Shown here one piece after another: positions 20,440 to 31,200 of a stretch of DNA of 38,473 nucleotides. The DNA is from Phialocephala subalpina (Eukaryota; Ascomycota; Leotiomycetes; Helotiales; Mollisiaceae), in contig FJOG01000019.1 in assembly GCA_900073065.1 (NCBI GenBank), positions 284,837-323,309 on the forward strand. The letters run 5' to 3'. A program made the translations under genes and the position numbers. The notes below the pieces were generated by a model that saw nothing but the letters and a program-made list of their open reading frames with translations, was not told the DNA's origin and searched no databases. The first letter of the stretch is position 1. Each line of letters begins with the position of its first letter.

Positions 20440-20680
20440 CTTTTAGACTTCTCATGATGTCACGTGGAATGCAGGCGGACACTTCCAAAGAACCAGCTCC
20501 ATCAAAGAACTTTAGCGGAAGTGGACCTAATGCTACGCTAGCCTTTATTAGCAGTATCGCGAAGAATGACCAAGCGAGTGAAGAAGCACAAGTTCACGCA
20601 CCATCCCCTCTTCGTTCCCACCAACCTCATGCTCAGCAATCCCGACTTCTTGCCCAAGGAATGACTATGCATATAAAGGC
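20440..20680. promoter_or_regulatory. Divergent TATA unit C
   Basis: A degenerate minus-strand box (CTTTTAGAC, about 20440) is followed by CACGTG (20461-20466) and by ACTTCCAAAGAACCAGCTCC, a close match to the unit A element. The plus-strand CATATAAAGG is near 20669. Confidence 0.4.
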
Positions 20681-21111
20681 ACCATAAGGACTGAGAACTC
20701 CTCAATCATACACGAACATATTGCCTTGACTAGCTACGAGTCGCTAGGCATACTTAGACACCGACGGCAGCATCGATAGGTTGGCGTGGTTCCGACGCTG
20801 CTTCTGTGCTCCCTGTTCACTGGTAATCTGGAGAAGGACTACGGACTGGGATGATAAGAATAGGCTCGAACAATAATGCACATCTGGCAACAGAACCGCA
20901 GATTGACAACAAAGCTAAACATCGCAAGTCAAGATTCCTGGAACAGAGAAGCGGAGGAGGGCTGATTGAATAAACCGTGAGATTCTAGTTGCCAGAGTCG
21001 CAGGAGATGAGGATCACTTGAGAAGCAGGCACGCCCACATAAGGTCTATATAAGTATCCGTGTCGTCTAAGGGTTTATTGTGTTATTGAGATCGATCAAA
21101 GGAAAGGTGGC

Positions 21112-21380
21112 GCTTTTATACTCTACAAGTTTCTTAGTATCACGTGCAATGTCTCCAAGACCACACTTCTCATGAAGCAAATTCCCGGAGTGAATACATC
21201 GGGTTTGATCAAGTGGGGTAGTTACGGCGTAGATAGTTCGAGTAGTCACCTTAGTCAAATGTAATAAAAGAAAAAGTGAATGTGGTGTTTTGGCTTCCTA
21301 TCTCAAGCAACCCACTAAATGATTGTAAGATGTCAAACTGTCGAGCTAGCTCGGGAATAGGCAGTTGTATATAAAGAACT
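21112..21380. promoter_or_regulatory. Divergent TATA unit D
   Basis: Minus-strand TATA (GCTTTTATAC on plus, 21112-21121), CACGTG at 21141-21146, a CTCCAAGACCACACTTC block and GGAGTGAATAC, then a plus-strand GTATATAAAG near 21368, about 255 bp from the first box. An extra plus-strand CTATATAAG lies just upstream at about 21047. Confidence 0.45.
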
Positions 21381-21809
21381 GATCGTACTAAGAATTTCCC
21401 AAAGATACAATGACCGACCAGGATTCCTGGCCATCGAGCAAAGGGGCAACTGCTGAGATCAGGGCGCCAACCTTTAAATCGAGGAATGAACGAGGTCGAG
21501 ATTTGAGATCCTAATATCAGAGGATTCTGCGAGATTTGAAGGACTGCGATGAGACGTAAAACATATCACACCTGCGGGGGTTTGACAACAATGGTTTTCC
21601 TGACAACGATGCGAACTTCAGACTCGAAGCCTGGACTGAGGTGCGAAAAGCATCTAAGGTAGGGTTCAACCTCGATGAATTTGAGAACCAAGATAATTGT
21701 TTTTGGAGTCAAGTGTGCGTCCACTAAGAAAGAAATGATAACACAGGAATATTCGTCAATGTTGTCCATGATTTTAACGACGATGTCGTAATAACGACGA
21801 GGGGGAGGT

Positions 21810-22095
21810 TCTTATATATCTCGTCCAGCTGGACGATCACGTGCAGGAGGGGACACATCCTTCCTCTTCAGAAACGGCGTTTTGCTGAAGGAGAGAAAGT
21901 CGAAGTGAGCGAAAGAAGAAAGATGCTCACTCGAGCCTGCGACTAGAAGCGTTGACGAATGAAGATCATGAAGATGAGGAGACACGATTACCTGGGCACA
22001 AAGGTGAATGAGATTGGGAGTGAACCAAAATGAATTTCCAATTTTCAAAATCGGCATCAAGCTCATATCGAGCGATGGTATGCTATATAAACGCC
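21810..22095. promoter_or_regulatory. Divergent TATA unit E
   Basis: Minus-strand CTTATATATC (21811-21820), CACGTG at 21838-21843, AAGGTGAATGAG further on, and plus-strand CTATATAAACG near 22083, about 270 bp away. The plus-strand box faces the 3' end of the HAD hydrolase gene, so it has no obvious target gene. Confidence 0.45.
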
Positions 22096-22246
22096 GACCC
22101 ATCCATCTAGAGAAACGCCGTATCCAATCTATACTTTCAACCGTCTAGTTTGCACCTTGATGCTATGCCGAACCAAAAAAGAAAGAAAATTCGTCGCCGA
22201 ACATCCCTCACACCCCTCTATCATCCATCGTCTCGTTCCTCGACGC

Positions 22247-23761
22247 TTACTCAATGGCCGAGACACCATGGTCCCCAGTAACAGGATTCATCGAATCACT
22301 CCAGTTGAACTTGAAATCCTCGCCCAACTCTTTCTTGATAGCAGTCTTCACCGCCTCAAGAACATTGTCAAAGACACCGAACGACGCGGGGTTCTTCTCA
22401 TCATTGCTCCCCGGCGGCCCCTGGAATACTCCCGTCCTGACGAGGCATGTATTCCACCCATACATGTTGCCACCGATGATGTCCGACTGCGGGTTGTCGC
22501 CAATCATGTAGATATTTTTCGGTAGTCTTTCTTCGTTGTGAATCGTGTCCATCCACGAAGTAAGGACTTCGTCGGCGTATTTATACGTCGCCAACTCGGG
22601 TTTTCCGTAAACAACACGCTCCAATTCAACGCCAGTGATCTGTTTATAGATTGCTTCGAGCGAGATGCGGAATGTGCCTTGAGACATTCTTGGATGTGGG
22701 TGTTCGGTCGGACAGAGGAGATCGCCTTGTGAGAAGTAGATGGGAATGCGTTGAGAGATGGGATCTTTGGCTCTGGTACCTAGGACGCCGTCCTCGGATT
22801 GGAGGAGGTCCATTATGATTTGGAGGTCTGTTGCGTAGTCTCTGGAATCGGAGAATACCAAAATGGCATTGATCTTGACTTTGCTGAAATCGCGAGGAGT
22901 GGATGTTGCTCGTTGTTCGGCGGTGAAGAATTCCTTCAGTGGTGAGATGGTAGGTTGTGCGGCGACGATGTCGTTGGGTACAACGATATCTTTAAACCCG
23001 TATTGTTTCGCAACTTCCCTGCATTGGTAGTTCTCACCACCAACAACAAGCACAGTATCGTAATACTCCGCCAACGCACTCATCGGCGTATGACTCTGGA
23101 TAAACTGCTCGGTTGACACAGGACTATGCAAAATCTTACTCAATTGAGCACATCTCGCCTCTTCCGGTTTTCCACTCCCGTTAGTGAGAAAGATATGCGG
23201 GATCTTGATCCCGAGCTCGTTATCCCCGTTCAGGATTTCGAGGACCCGTTTCCCTTCGGGGATGAGACGGTCCCCGTGAACGAGGACACCGTCGATGTCG
23301 AAGGCGAAGGCCATGTCTTTTGCGGCGGCGGTTTTAACGCTGGACATGTCTTGGAGTTGGGAGGAGAGGATGTCTCGGGTAGCCTGAATAGGCGGCATGC
23401 CGGGGCGTGTTGGGCGGCCATCTGAGGTCGCGACGGAGGAGAGGCGGGATTGGCGTTTGCTTCGAGGGATGGGGAGGGAGGCTCCGAAGGAGTTGCGAGA
23501 ACCGCGGCGGTCGACTTGGGAGGGGGACATGCTGAGGGAGTGCATCAGGGCTTCGGACTCGGCGATGGAGGAGCGGGAGGCGGGGACTTCGATTGAGCCG
23601 GGGTGTTTATTGTCGCCTTTTGGGATGGAGAGAGATGGTTGGTGTTTTGCTGGCGAGCCATTGTTTATGATTTTCTGGAGGCGGACAACCTGCTCTGCTG
23701 AGGGAGTTGATGGGCGTTGGGCGTCGATGCCAAAGTCTGAGTCTTCGAATGTTGGTGCCAT
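22247..23761 (-). CDS. HAD-superfamily hydrolase, CECR5 (HDHD5) type
   Basis: Predicted 504-aa intronless member of the HAD class IIA hydrolases, CECR5 subgroup. The catalytic motif FDIDGVLVHGD places the nucleophile and acid aspartates at D155 and D157. Motif II is FLTNGSGKPEEAR (residues 191 on), the conserved Lys motif appears as VVYGKPELATYKYA, and the C-terminal metal site as YMIGDNPQSDIIGGN. The first ~140 residues are Ser/Pro-rich and probably disordered, and may include organelle targeting. Fungal members are annotated as putative mitochondrial phosphatases; the substrate is unknown. All catalytic residues are present and the gene looks intact. A TATA-like box lies about 190 bp upstream. 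Confidence 0.92.
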   Translation of the reverse strand: MAPTFEDSDFGIDAQRPSTPSAEQVVRLQKIINNGSPAKHQPSLSIPKGDNKHPGSIEVPASRSSIAESEALMHSLSMSPSQVDRRGSRNSFGASLPIPRSKRQSRLSSVATSDGRPTRPGMPPIQATRDILSSQLQDMSSVKTAAAKDMAFAFDIDGVLVHGDRLIPEGKRVLEILNGDNELGIKIPHIFLTNGSGKPEEARCAQLSKILHSPVSTEQFIQSHTPMSALAEYYDTVLVVGGENYQCREVAKQYGFKDIVVPNDIVAAQPTISPLKEFFTAEQRATSTPRDFSKVKINAILVFSDSRDYATDLQIIMDLLQSEDGVLGTRAKDPISQRIPIYFSQGDLLCPTEHPHPRMSQGTFRISLEAIYKQITGVELERVVYGKPELATYKYADEVLTSWMDTIHNEERLPKNIYMIGDNPQSDIIGGNMYGWNTCLVRTGVFQGPPGSNDEKNPASFGVFDNVLEAVKTAIKKELGEDFKFNWSDSMNPVTGDHGVSAIE

Positions 23762-23946
23762 GATGAAGATGGTATGAGGGTATCAAAGACGAATGAAATG
23801 AGCTTGTGTTGATGTGACCTGAGGTAGATGTGAGTTTTGTGATGTGTTCTCAGGAAAGTGTGTGCGATGAAGGAAGAATAGTTCGATTCCAAGCAAGAAA
23901 GTCAAGATAAGTTGGAAAGAAAGTGCCCCCACTGGATCCTCCAACG

Positions 23947-23953
23947 TATATAT
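23947..23953 (-). promoter_or_regulatory. TATA-like box of HAD hydrolase gene
   Basis: ATATATA on the minus strand, about 186 bp upstream of the ATG at 23761. Confidence 0.4.
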
Positions 23954-25431
23954 CTGACGTTCTCTTGTATGAAACGAGGCTAGAAGATTCTTAGGAGATG
24001 AAGTGAAGACGCTTTCACTGCAAACCTTTGCATGTGAAGTCATTGATGGCGGATAGCTCGCTTGGGCCACATCTATCATGCTCAGTTCCCACATCTTGCA
24101 CCACTCAGAGCATCACCATGTCGCCATCGCTACCAAACAATCGTATTGAAACCCGTTGCTCCAGTTCTTTCCAGCGGTAGATGTGACGGTGTGCGAAAGT
24201 CTGCAAAGTCTCTATCAAAAGTGGAAACCCGAGCCTCGCCATAGAGGCTGAGCCAGACCTGACTGGGTGAAGTGCGGCGAAAGTTGCATAAGAGGTACCC
24301 AGAGTTGATCCATAGTAACCGACCTCTTATCCTTCCAAGCTTCGTCGCTATCCATTTAACCTTTCGACCCTGGATCCGATAAGGCACCATCTTGTCATGG
24401 AGCGGAGCATTCAGAGAGCTGTACCCAGTCTTTGCTGTCCCATTCGTGTTGATGTTGTTTGAGGTGAGAATAAGGATGGATCTAGGATCCAGCATGACGT
24501 TAATGGGTGCCACTTGGCGGGAGGCTGACCGTAGTTTGGCCGAGAGCACGGAAACGGGAGATGCACAGCTTGGTCGATGATCCACATTTCACATTGCCTG
24601 TTCCTCTTTTTTTGATGCGCGACGAACGAGGATGGCAAGGCGTTGGCTAAGATATCAAGAAACGGCGGCTGTTGGCGTCTGAGTAAGGTGTGGTGTGACA
24701 CCTGGATGATGGCGGCGATCATGGTCAGTGATGAGTTGATAGCCGAGCAAGGTTTGGGGCGTGCTGGAGAGAAAACTCTGATAGGCCGACAGAGGCGAGT
24801 TGGGACCAAAGCTGTTCCTGGGCTCAGATCAGGCCACAACAGGCAATCCGTTCCTTCAATTCAGGCCACCACGGGCGATCTCCAGGCAAGATTGATGCCA
24901 TCCTCAGGCTGCCGTACTCGCTGACTCGGCTCTTTCGGGTGTATCACCCACTAACATCCATATCCCGACGCCAGAATAGCACTAGAAGACCCTTAAGGCA
25001 TAGCGTCTTCCCGAAAGTCAACGTCAAACCTCAGGGTCCAAAAATTCCCAGAGTTTGGACCATACAACGATCACCACCTGCCCCTCCACTGACTCGACCG
25101 CTCAAGGAACCATCACCAACAAGGAGACTCCGTACTCGGCCATGATAACACGAATAGAAACAAACGTCATACACCGCAGTTGTTGAGCAACGGTAGGATT
25201 AGCCACGAAAACCTGCGAATGTGGCTCGAAGAAAACTCAGTGCAGAGTCTTCATGCGTTGAGACACCTTGATTGATATACCACACTCACATTCAAACAAT
25301 TGACCTAGCATAGATCCACTTCTCACAAAGATACCCCTCGCTGTTCGAATACCCCTCCACTATCGGACGAAATATATTTTTGCTCTCGAAACCAATCCTT
25401 CGAACCCTCCCAATACACGACGCGACACACC
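23954..25431. other. Intergenic region
   Basis: It lies between the minus-strand HAD hydrolase and the plus-strand aldo/keto reductase. Overlapping minus-strand ORFs of about 150 and 140 codons at 24130-24839 show no family resemblance, promoter or intron signals. They may be chance frames or remains of a gene. The last 200 bp should hold the reductase promoter; no TATA box is evident there. Confidence 0.35.
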
Positions 25432-26539
25432 ATGGCAGCACCAGCAGTCACCGGCCCTATCCTCACACTCAACAATGGCGTCAAGATGCCCGCCTTGGGC
25501 TTTGGCACATTCGCGAACGAAGGCAGCAAGGGAGAAACACACAAGGCGGTCGTTCACGCACTAAACGCAGGATACAGACATCTCGACTGTGCGTGGTTCT
25601 ACCAAAACGAGGAAGAGGTCGGATCTGGAATCCGCGAGTTCCTGTCACAAAACCCCTCTGTCAAGAGAGAAGACATCTTCATCACGACAAAAGTATGGAA
25701 CCACCTACACGAGCCAGAGGACGTGGAATGGAGTTTGAAGGACTCGCTCGAGAAGCTGCAGACACCATACGTTGACGCATTCTTGATCCACTGGCCCATC
25801 GCCTCGGAAAAGAATGCGGACCGAACAGTGAAGATTGGATCAGACGGCAAGGTGAGCAATATCAATTCCCGACTCCAAATTATGCAGATTCTGGCAGAGC
25901 AGTTACATCCTAATCCTACTCTTCACATGCATCTGCCATCGTCAAAAAAAATCACGCAGGACCCAAAGCTAACCCCACTAGTACGTCATCAACACCACCC
26001 TGACCAACGACCCCTCCCCCACCTGGCACGCAATGGAAAAATTATACTCCTCTGGGCTCACGAAATCCATCGGCCTATCCAACTTCACACAACCACAAAT
26101 CGCCAAGATCCTCACATACGCGAAAGTCAAGCCCGCGATAAACCAAATCGAGATCCATCCTTTTCTTCCCCAGCAACCTTTGATCGATTACTGTTTCTCT
26201 CGGAATATATTGCCTGTTGCGTACTCGCCGCTAGGTTCACAAGACCAAGTTCCTGGGACGGGAGAGAAGGTGTCTACGAATAAGGATTTGATTGCGGTGG
26301 CGGAGAAGAATGGGTGGTCGTTGGCGCAGGTCTTGATTGCGTGGGGGATGAAGAGGGGGTATGCGGTGCTGCCGAAGAGCAGTAATGAGGGGAGGATTAA
26401 GGGGAACGCGAAGTTGGTTGAGTTGAGTCAGGAGGACTTTGATGCGGTCAATAAGGTTGCGAGCGGCAGGTGGAGTCGGTTCGTCAATATGAAGGATACC
26501 TTTGGATACGATGTCTGGCCAGAAGAGGCCACGAAGTAG
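25432..26539 (+). CDS. Aldo/keto reductase, NADPH-dependent
   Basis: Predicted 325 aa from two exons, 25432-25851 and 25982-26539. The 130-bp intron has a GTGAGC donor, GCTAACC branch site and CACTAG acceptor. The catalytic tetrad is complete: D52 and Y57 in HLDCAWFYQNEEEVG, K87 in FITTKVWN and H120 in FLIHWP. The C-terminal cofactor motif is LPKSSNEGRIKGN. The ATG is in an ACACCATGG context. These enzymes reduce aldehydes or ketones (aldehyde reductase, xylose reductase or GCY1-like glycerol dehydrogenase type) in the cytosol. The sequence fits the glycerol dehydrogenase/aldehyde reductase branch best, but the substrate cannot be fixed. It looks intact and housekeeping-like. Confidence 0.93.
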
Positions 26540-26954
26540 AGCTGGTCTCTTCGGCAAGCATCATGTTTGCAATTTAGATTCAGGTATAGATGCATAGAAT
26601 CGGCGTTAATGCCAATAGACATAGATTAGCATCTAGATTTTCTGGCTGATGGTTCCCTTCCCAATTGCTCCACAACTACCACGATCATTTACTTGCATCG
26701 CCCTGCCTTGGCCTCAAGCCTCTCTTTCTCAACATGACAAGTGCCCACTACGAATATAAATATCCACACCTCCCCTCATCAACTCTCTACACACACCTCT
26801 CAACGCCAACCTCTTCTATTCTGGGAGTGAAGACTCACCAGTTGGGCGTACTAGCACTGATCAACCCTCTTTATCCCATCCTAACCCCGTTCTTCTTCAT
26901 GTTGAAAATCCGGTCAGCTTCTCGTACAGACCTGGCTCTCATTCGAAGTCAGAA

Positions 26955-27125
26955 GTTCTTGCTGTCAATCTTCTCCTTTTTGTTGCCAATCGTCAACAAG
27001 TTTAGACGGTTCCCCTTGAGCATCTCGCACTGCACCTTCTCGTAATTCGTGGCAGGTTGCAAGTTTACTTTGCTTTCCGAGAGACATGCCTCTCAAGTCC
27101 TGTAGAGGTGTCGGAGGGCAGGGAA
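26955..27125. repeat. Diverged duplication, copy 1
   Basis: Aligns to about 27235-27405. Anchors are CTGTCAATCTTCTCCTTTTTGTTG against CTGTTAATCTTCCCCTTTTCATTG, then GGTTGCAAGTT in both, and GTCCTGTAGAGGTGTCG against GTCCTGTACTGGTGTCG. Confidence 0.65.
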
Positions 27126-27234
27126 GTCTTCTTGGCAAATAGCTGAGGAGGTTTCCTACTTCCCCCGACTTCGGAATGGGGGAACTTGACCCACTGATCG
27201 CATTCCCACTCTCCTCATCCCCATGCCGCAACTC

Positions 27235-27405
27235 TTCAAGTTTTCGCTGTTAATCTTCCCCTTTTCATTGTCAATCATCAAGAAGATCAGACGATCCATT
27301 CGATCTCATATTGCATCTTCTAGTGATTTCCAATCCTAGGTTGCAAGTTCGTGTCGCCCTCTGGAAGCATACCTCTCGCGTCCTGTACTGGTGTCGAAAA
27401 CTAGG
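27235..27405. repeat. Diverged duplication, copy 2
   Basis: Partner of 26955-27125 at an offset of about 280 bp. Many of the differences are C/T or G/A. Confidence 0.65.
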
Positions 27406-27599
27406 GGGATCGTGCGACGATTATGGAACTCTTGGGGAAAGCAGGAGGGAAATTGCGGGACGGAGGGCAGATAAACGGGGAAGATGAGGGGGAACTTTTA
27501 GGGAAGGAGGATCAAAGGTGCCTCGAAGCGAGGAAGTCAGACTACACTGAGAAGCTGGAGACACTTCCTGGTTCACCCCTGCACTAAATGACTCACGAC

Positions 27600-27664
27600 A
27601 GTCTTCTCGACGATTCAGGAGCATATAAAACACCTTCTCCGCCCCTGGAGAGCTTCCTCACAAT
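27600..27664 (+). repeat. TATA-bearing repeat, copy 1
   Basis: TTCTCGACGATTCAGGAGCA is followed by TATAAAACACCTTCTCC and CCCCTGGAGAGCTTCCTCAC. It is nearly the same as 28935-29000 and looks like a core promoter (TATA plus pyrimidine-rich initiator) with no gene after it. Confidence 0.7.
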
Positions 27665-28698
27665 CCAAAAGATTACGCTGCGATTCCACAACCCAGACCA
27701 AGCGACGAAGAAGATCACTCAGGGAAGGACGACCCAAAGTCAAGACTTCGACCACCCGCTCTCGAAAGCTGCACCCGGAACCAAATTTTCCCCACGGTTG
27801 TGAAATTCTTTCGATAAGCCTAAATTTCGGCTGCTAGCTGTCGGAAGTGGGAGTTGGCAACAAAAAGTATATTGACAGCAACCCAAAAGTCAGACGAAAG
27901 TCGTAGCGCTGGAAACGGGCGGAGATGTTGCGATAGTGCATGTGGTATCTCTTGAATATGAAGTTGTGGCGAGGAGAAGTCTACTCGGTTCATTCTGTTT
28001 CGGCGTTGTCTCTCATTTGTGGCATGTAGCCATCATGTTCGCTTGAGGGGTAAAGCAGAAGCAGCCGACAACTGAGAAAGCGAAAGGGGCTATTGATTTC
28101 CGCAACCTAAAGCTATTCTAGACCTCAAGCTATTGCCTGCCTGTACGACACGCTTCCGCTGTGACGATCGTCAATACCGCTCTCCTCGATAAAATCGATG
28201 CCGCGAAGGAACTGAAGAGTTGGCGATTCCATAGTCCGCTCTTGAGAGAGAATGTCCTGGACCCCGGTCTACCTGCGTAACAGGTACATGCACAATCCGA
28301 CGACAATGACAAGCCAGCAGCTGACCCTACTCCTCACGGTACTACCCATCCCGCTTCACATTGAGCTTCCGGAATTGAAAACAAATTCGGCATCACCATC
28401 AAACATCCTCCCAGACTGTATCGGGAAACCCAACCCCATCATTCCACCTATGTTACGACTTGCAGCAAACGCCGTGCAGGGTCCACCAGCGAGGGAGCTC
28501 GTGGCGGAAGGAATCGATGCTACCGGCGAGGAGTTCATTCCATTGCAGATGCCAAAGACAAATTCACAGAGTATATCTTGCACTCAAGCTCATAATCTCC
28601 AGTGGCTACAGTAGCGCCCAGATTTCTCGGACCTTACAGAGACCTATATCTTCCTGTCGTTGGCGATTCAGCACCGCCGAACATCGCCGGTTCACCGC

Positions 28699-28910
28699 GA
28701 GATCGAGTGCCCAAACCGCAACGAAGAGTTTGAGACCCTTTTAACTCTTCTTGAACATCTCAGGACCCACGTACATCGACGTGGGCTTTTCACCTCGGAA
28801 ATCGACAGCCAGGTCAAGCTCAGAACCCCCCTGACTTTGCTTGGATACCTCAGAACACACGAGATCAAGTTCCTAAACCACAATGAGAAACTTGAGACCC
28901 CTTCTGATTA
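28699..28910. repeat. Short diverged tandem duplication
   Basis: GAGATCGAGTGCCCAAACCG at about 28699 recurs as GAGATCAAGTTCCTAAACCA at about 28860; the alignment continues through GAGTTTGAGACCC against AAACTTGAGACCC. A second pair, TTCTTGAACATCTCAGGACC and TGCTTGGATACCTCAGAACA, lies between them. Confidence 0.6.
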
Positions 28911-28934
28911 CCTCCTTAACCCAATCATACCTCA

Positions 28935-29000
28935 TTCTTCTCGAGGATCCAGGAGTATATAAAACATCTTCCTCACCCCTGGAACGCTTCCTCACAGCAC
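28935..29000 (+). repeat. TATA-bearing repeat, copy 2
   Basis: TTCTCGAGGATCCAGGAGTA then TATAAAACATCTTCCTCACC and CCCTGGAACGCTTCCTCAC. Partner of the copy at 27600; similarity fades just after the CTTCCTCACA. Confidence 0.7.
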
Positions 29001-29514
29001 AAATCTACCGTCTCTCGGATGCCTCGCCCACCATTCAATGAAGCACCGTTCGTAGTATCTCAAAACTCACCAGTGTCAGGAACCACCTAGAACATTCCAA
29101 GAATCAGTACCAGGCATCTCCCAACCCCATATTACCCTTCTCGAGCATCAGACACCGAGGCAACACGCCACACAACGGAAAACCCTGCAAGGCAATGTTG
29201 CTGTTGTGCGGAGTTCGAAACTTCCTGAGACACAATCACACCTTCTTAAAAACAAGAAGAGTCCGCTTGACCTCAAAGATGGTCCAAAGAACCGAACGGG
29301 ACAAAAGCTAAATCGTGGCAACAAGAATAATGGGAGGGCAGCACTGTTCGAACCTGTTGTGGTTGAGTCATATTATCGAACAAATCATGTCACAGACTGA
29401 AACGATCATGTCACTGTCACGCATCTTCAAGGTACGAGTTGGTGTTGCAAAGCTATCAATTGAGTTTGGTGTTGGTAGCTAGTACAACGATTTTTTTGAC
29501 TGACAAAAGAAATT

Positions 29515-29693
29515 GGTCCTTCTGGAATAACCCTTCTGGGTGCTTGTTTGGGGTCCTTCTGGACGAGCCTCCTGGCGATGTTCTTCTGAAAAAATGAGAT
29601 GGGTATTCTTACCAAGTCCTTCTGGACAAACTCTTCTGAGTGATTAAAGGATCCTTCTGGATTAAGTCTTCAGACTACTTGGTCCGTCTGGAC
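29515..29693. repeat. Cluster 1 of GTCCTTCTGGAC elements
   Basis: Seven matches or near matches to the core (G)TCCTTCTGGA(C), at about 29515, 29532, 29551, 29617, 29631, 29650 and 29680, unevenly spaced. It sits just downstream of the stop of the 441-aa minus-strand gene, so it could be in its 3' UTR. Confidence 0.75.
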
Positions 29694-29751
29694 AGTGAAA
29701 GGGCAAATTGCGCCGACCAAAAGAAAGAGAAGGAAGGTGATGAGCGAGAGC

Positions 29752-31178
29752 TCAAGTAGATTTCCCCTTACCTTCCGGACCAGGATGTGGGCTAGGCTTG
29801 CCGGACTTCACGGGAACAATGAGCTTGCTAGACTCCTCAGTGTTAGCAGCATCCCGCTTCTCCTCGGCTTCCTTGAGCTCAGCCAGGAGAAGCTCAAGTC
29901 TCGCGCGAGCGGCTTGAAGGTGTGTGGCATCCTTCTCAAGCTTCTGATTTTTTGTTAGTATAAATTTTGATCGTCAAAGTGAGTAACATACCTCGATCTG
30001 ACTGCGCAAAGCACGAACCTTCTCCTCAATGGCAATGACCGCATCCTGTGCGGCTTGAGTCTCAGGACCCAATATGACTTGGTGACCCTGCCATGCATGT
30101 GCCGGTGCAGAAGGCGCCGATGTTGGCCAGCCTTCTGGAAGGACATCGGGACGCACTGCAGGGTAGTCTCCTGGATGGGCCTGCAACTGGGTGGCGTTGA
30201 AGTGAGCTATGGCCTTTGGCTCCGTGCCCCTGGGGAGGTTGTTGAGGTACCTGGTATAGTAGTACACCAACTGGAAGGCATTCAACAACCGATCCCGGTT
30301 GTTGTGCTGGTCGAAGTTGAGGCTCCCCCGCTTGCTGTCTGGCTCAACCCAGATGACACCATTCAGCCCATCACGATCGGGCAACCAACCGCGTACCGGC
30401 TCCCATCTATACGAGAAGTGTCTATGGAGTTCGCCGAGGGTCGGATCCCGCCTGAGCAGACTGTTCAGTTGGTTAAATCGCCCGTGCTTCATGAGAAGAG
30501 CGGAGAACAAAGGCATTCCGTCCCGCTTAGTGGGGAAGAAGGTACGCATACGGCGGGGCTGGGGAGGCGGGGGCTTGACGGGCCTACCTGGCACTGTTTG
30601 CCAATCCGCACTCGAAGATTCCCCAGGCTCAGGCGTAGCCACGCTGGCGTAGGTCGAAGGACAGGCCTGGAGGCCTGGAGAGCGACCAGGCGCGAGATTG
30701 ATTCCGCGAATGCCATCAGTAGCATTGGCAACACCAGCAGGCTTTTCCCTCGCAGCCTCCGAGGGCGCGTTGCCGTCCTTCGGCTTCGAGGTGGCCTGGG
30801 AGGTCGAGTTGGAACCGATTGGACCTGGCTGGTCGCCATTCGGTGTCGACGTCAAGTTCCCATTGGAGGCGGTGCCCCAAGGGTCGTTGATCACGTTAGG
30901 CACCTCGCCTCTTGGGAAGGTGTCATCAGGCCCTTGAGAACAAGCGTTAGTTCATGGAACACCAGGAGACATCAGGAATACTAACACATCAAGGTGTGGA
31001 CGGCATACTCGATCCACCATGTCTGGTAGTCGGCTGAAGGAGGAGTACCTTGCGCAGTAACGACCTTCAACACCTCCTGCTTGGCTTTAGCGAGGAGATC
31101 AGCGAGATCCTTCAATGATTGCGCGCCTTCAGCGCGGGCGCGCGCCATCATGGCGTCGAAGTAACGCTCGTAACTCAT
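29752..31178 (-). CDS. Hypothetical protein, three exons
   Basis: Predicted 441 aa. Exons 31178-30986, 30932-29992 and 29943-29752 (1326 nt, one frame). Introns are 53 bp (GTTAGT donor, GAACTAAC branch) and 48 bp (GTATGT donor, TACTAAC branch). The N-terminal 64 residues are helical (MSYERYFDAMMARARAEG, then KDLADLLAKAKQEVLK). A Pro/Ser/Asn-rich linker follows, then a compact region with FNQLNSLLRRDPTLGELHRH and RDGLNGVIWVEPD. The last exon is a probable coiled coil (LEKDATHLQAARARLELLLA and AELKEAEEKRD). I recognise no family, and no catalytic motif is visible. The 5' flank carries CAC/CAA triplet repeats and the 3' flank carries the CTTCTGGA cluster. Confidence 0.75.
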
Positions 31179-31200
31179 TTTGACGTTGGGTCGCAGCGTT

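Larger units (their letters stand above)
17664..22246. other. 4.6-kb gene-poor repeat-bearing region
   Basis: No ORF here has family resemblance or splice support. It contains a tetranucleotide microsatellite, an exact 250-bp tandem duplication, and several diverged units with TATA-like boxes on both strands (separate entries). One ATG about 120 bp after the TATA box near 18271 opens only a 24-codon frame, so if transcripts arise here they would be noncoding or encode very short peptides. Confidence 0.5.
26540..29751. other. 3.2-kb gene-poor region
   Basis: No supported gene. It contains a diverged 170-bp duplication, two copies of a TATA-bearing repeat, a further short duplication and a cluster of CTTCTGGA elements (listed separately). 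A minus-strand frame at 28356-28583 with GGMMGLGFPIQSGRMFDGD looks somewhat coding-like and may be a gene relic, but no family is recognised. Confidence 0.4.

Noticed and set aside
22157..22525. Plus-strand ORF following the TATA box near 22083
   Set aside because: It runs antisense into the 3' end of the HAD hydrolase and has no protein-like features of its own.
24130..24839. Two overlapping minus-strand ORFs of about 150 and 140 codons
   Set aside because: No recognisable family, no splice or promoter support, and composition resembling random translation.
26665..27045. 126-codon plus-strand ORF after the aldo/keto reductase
   Set aside because: Composition is random-like and it spans part of a diverged noncoding duplication.
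30055..30984. A 309-codon plus-strand ORF antisense to the 441-aa gene
   Set aside because: It mirrors the open minus-strand exon, has no family match, and the minus-strand model has two good introns and consistent frames.
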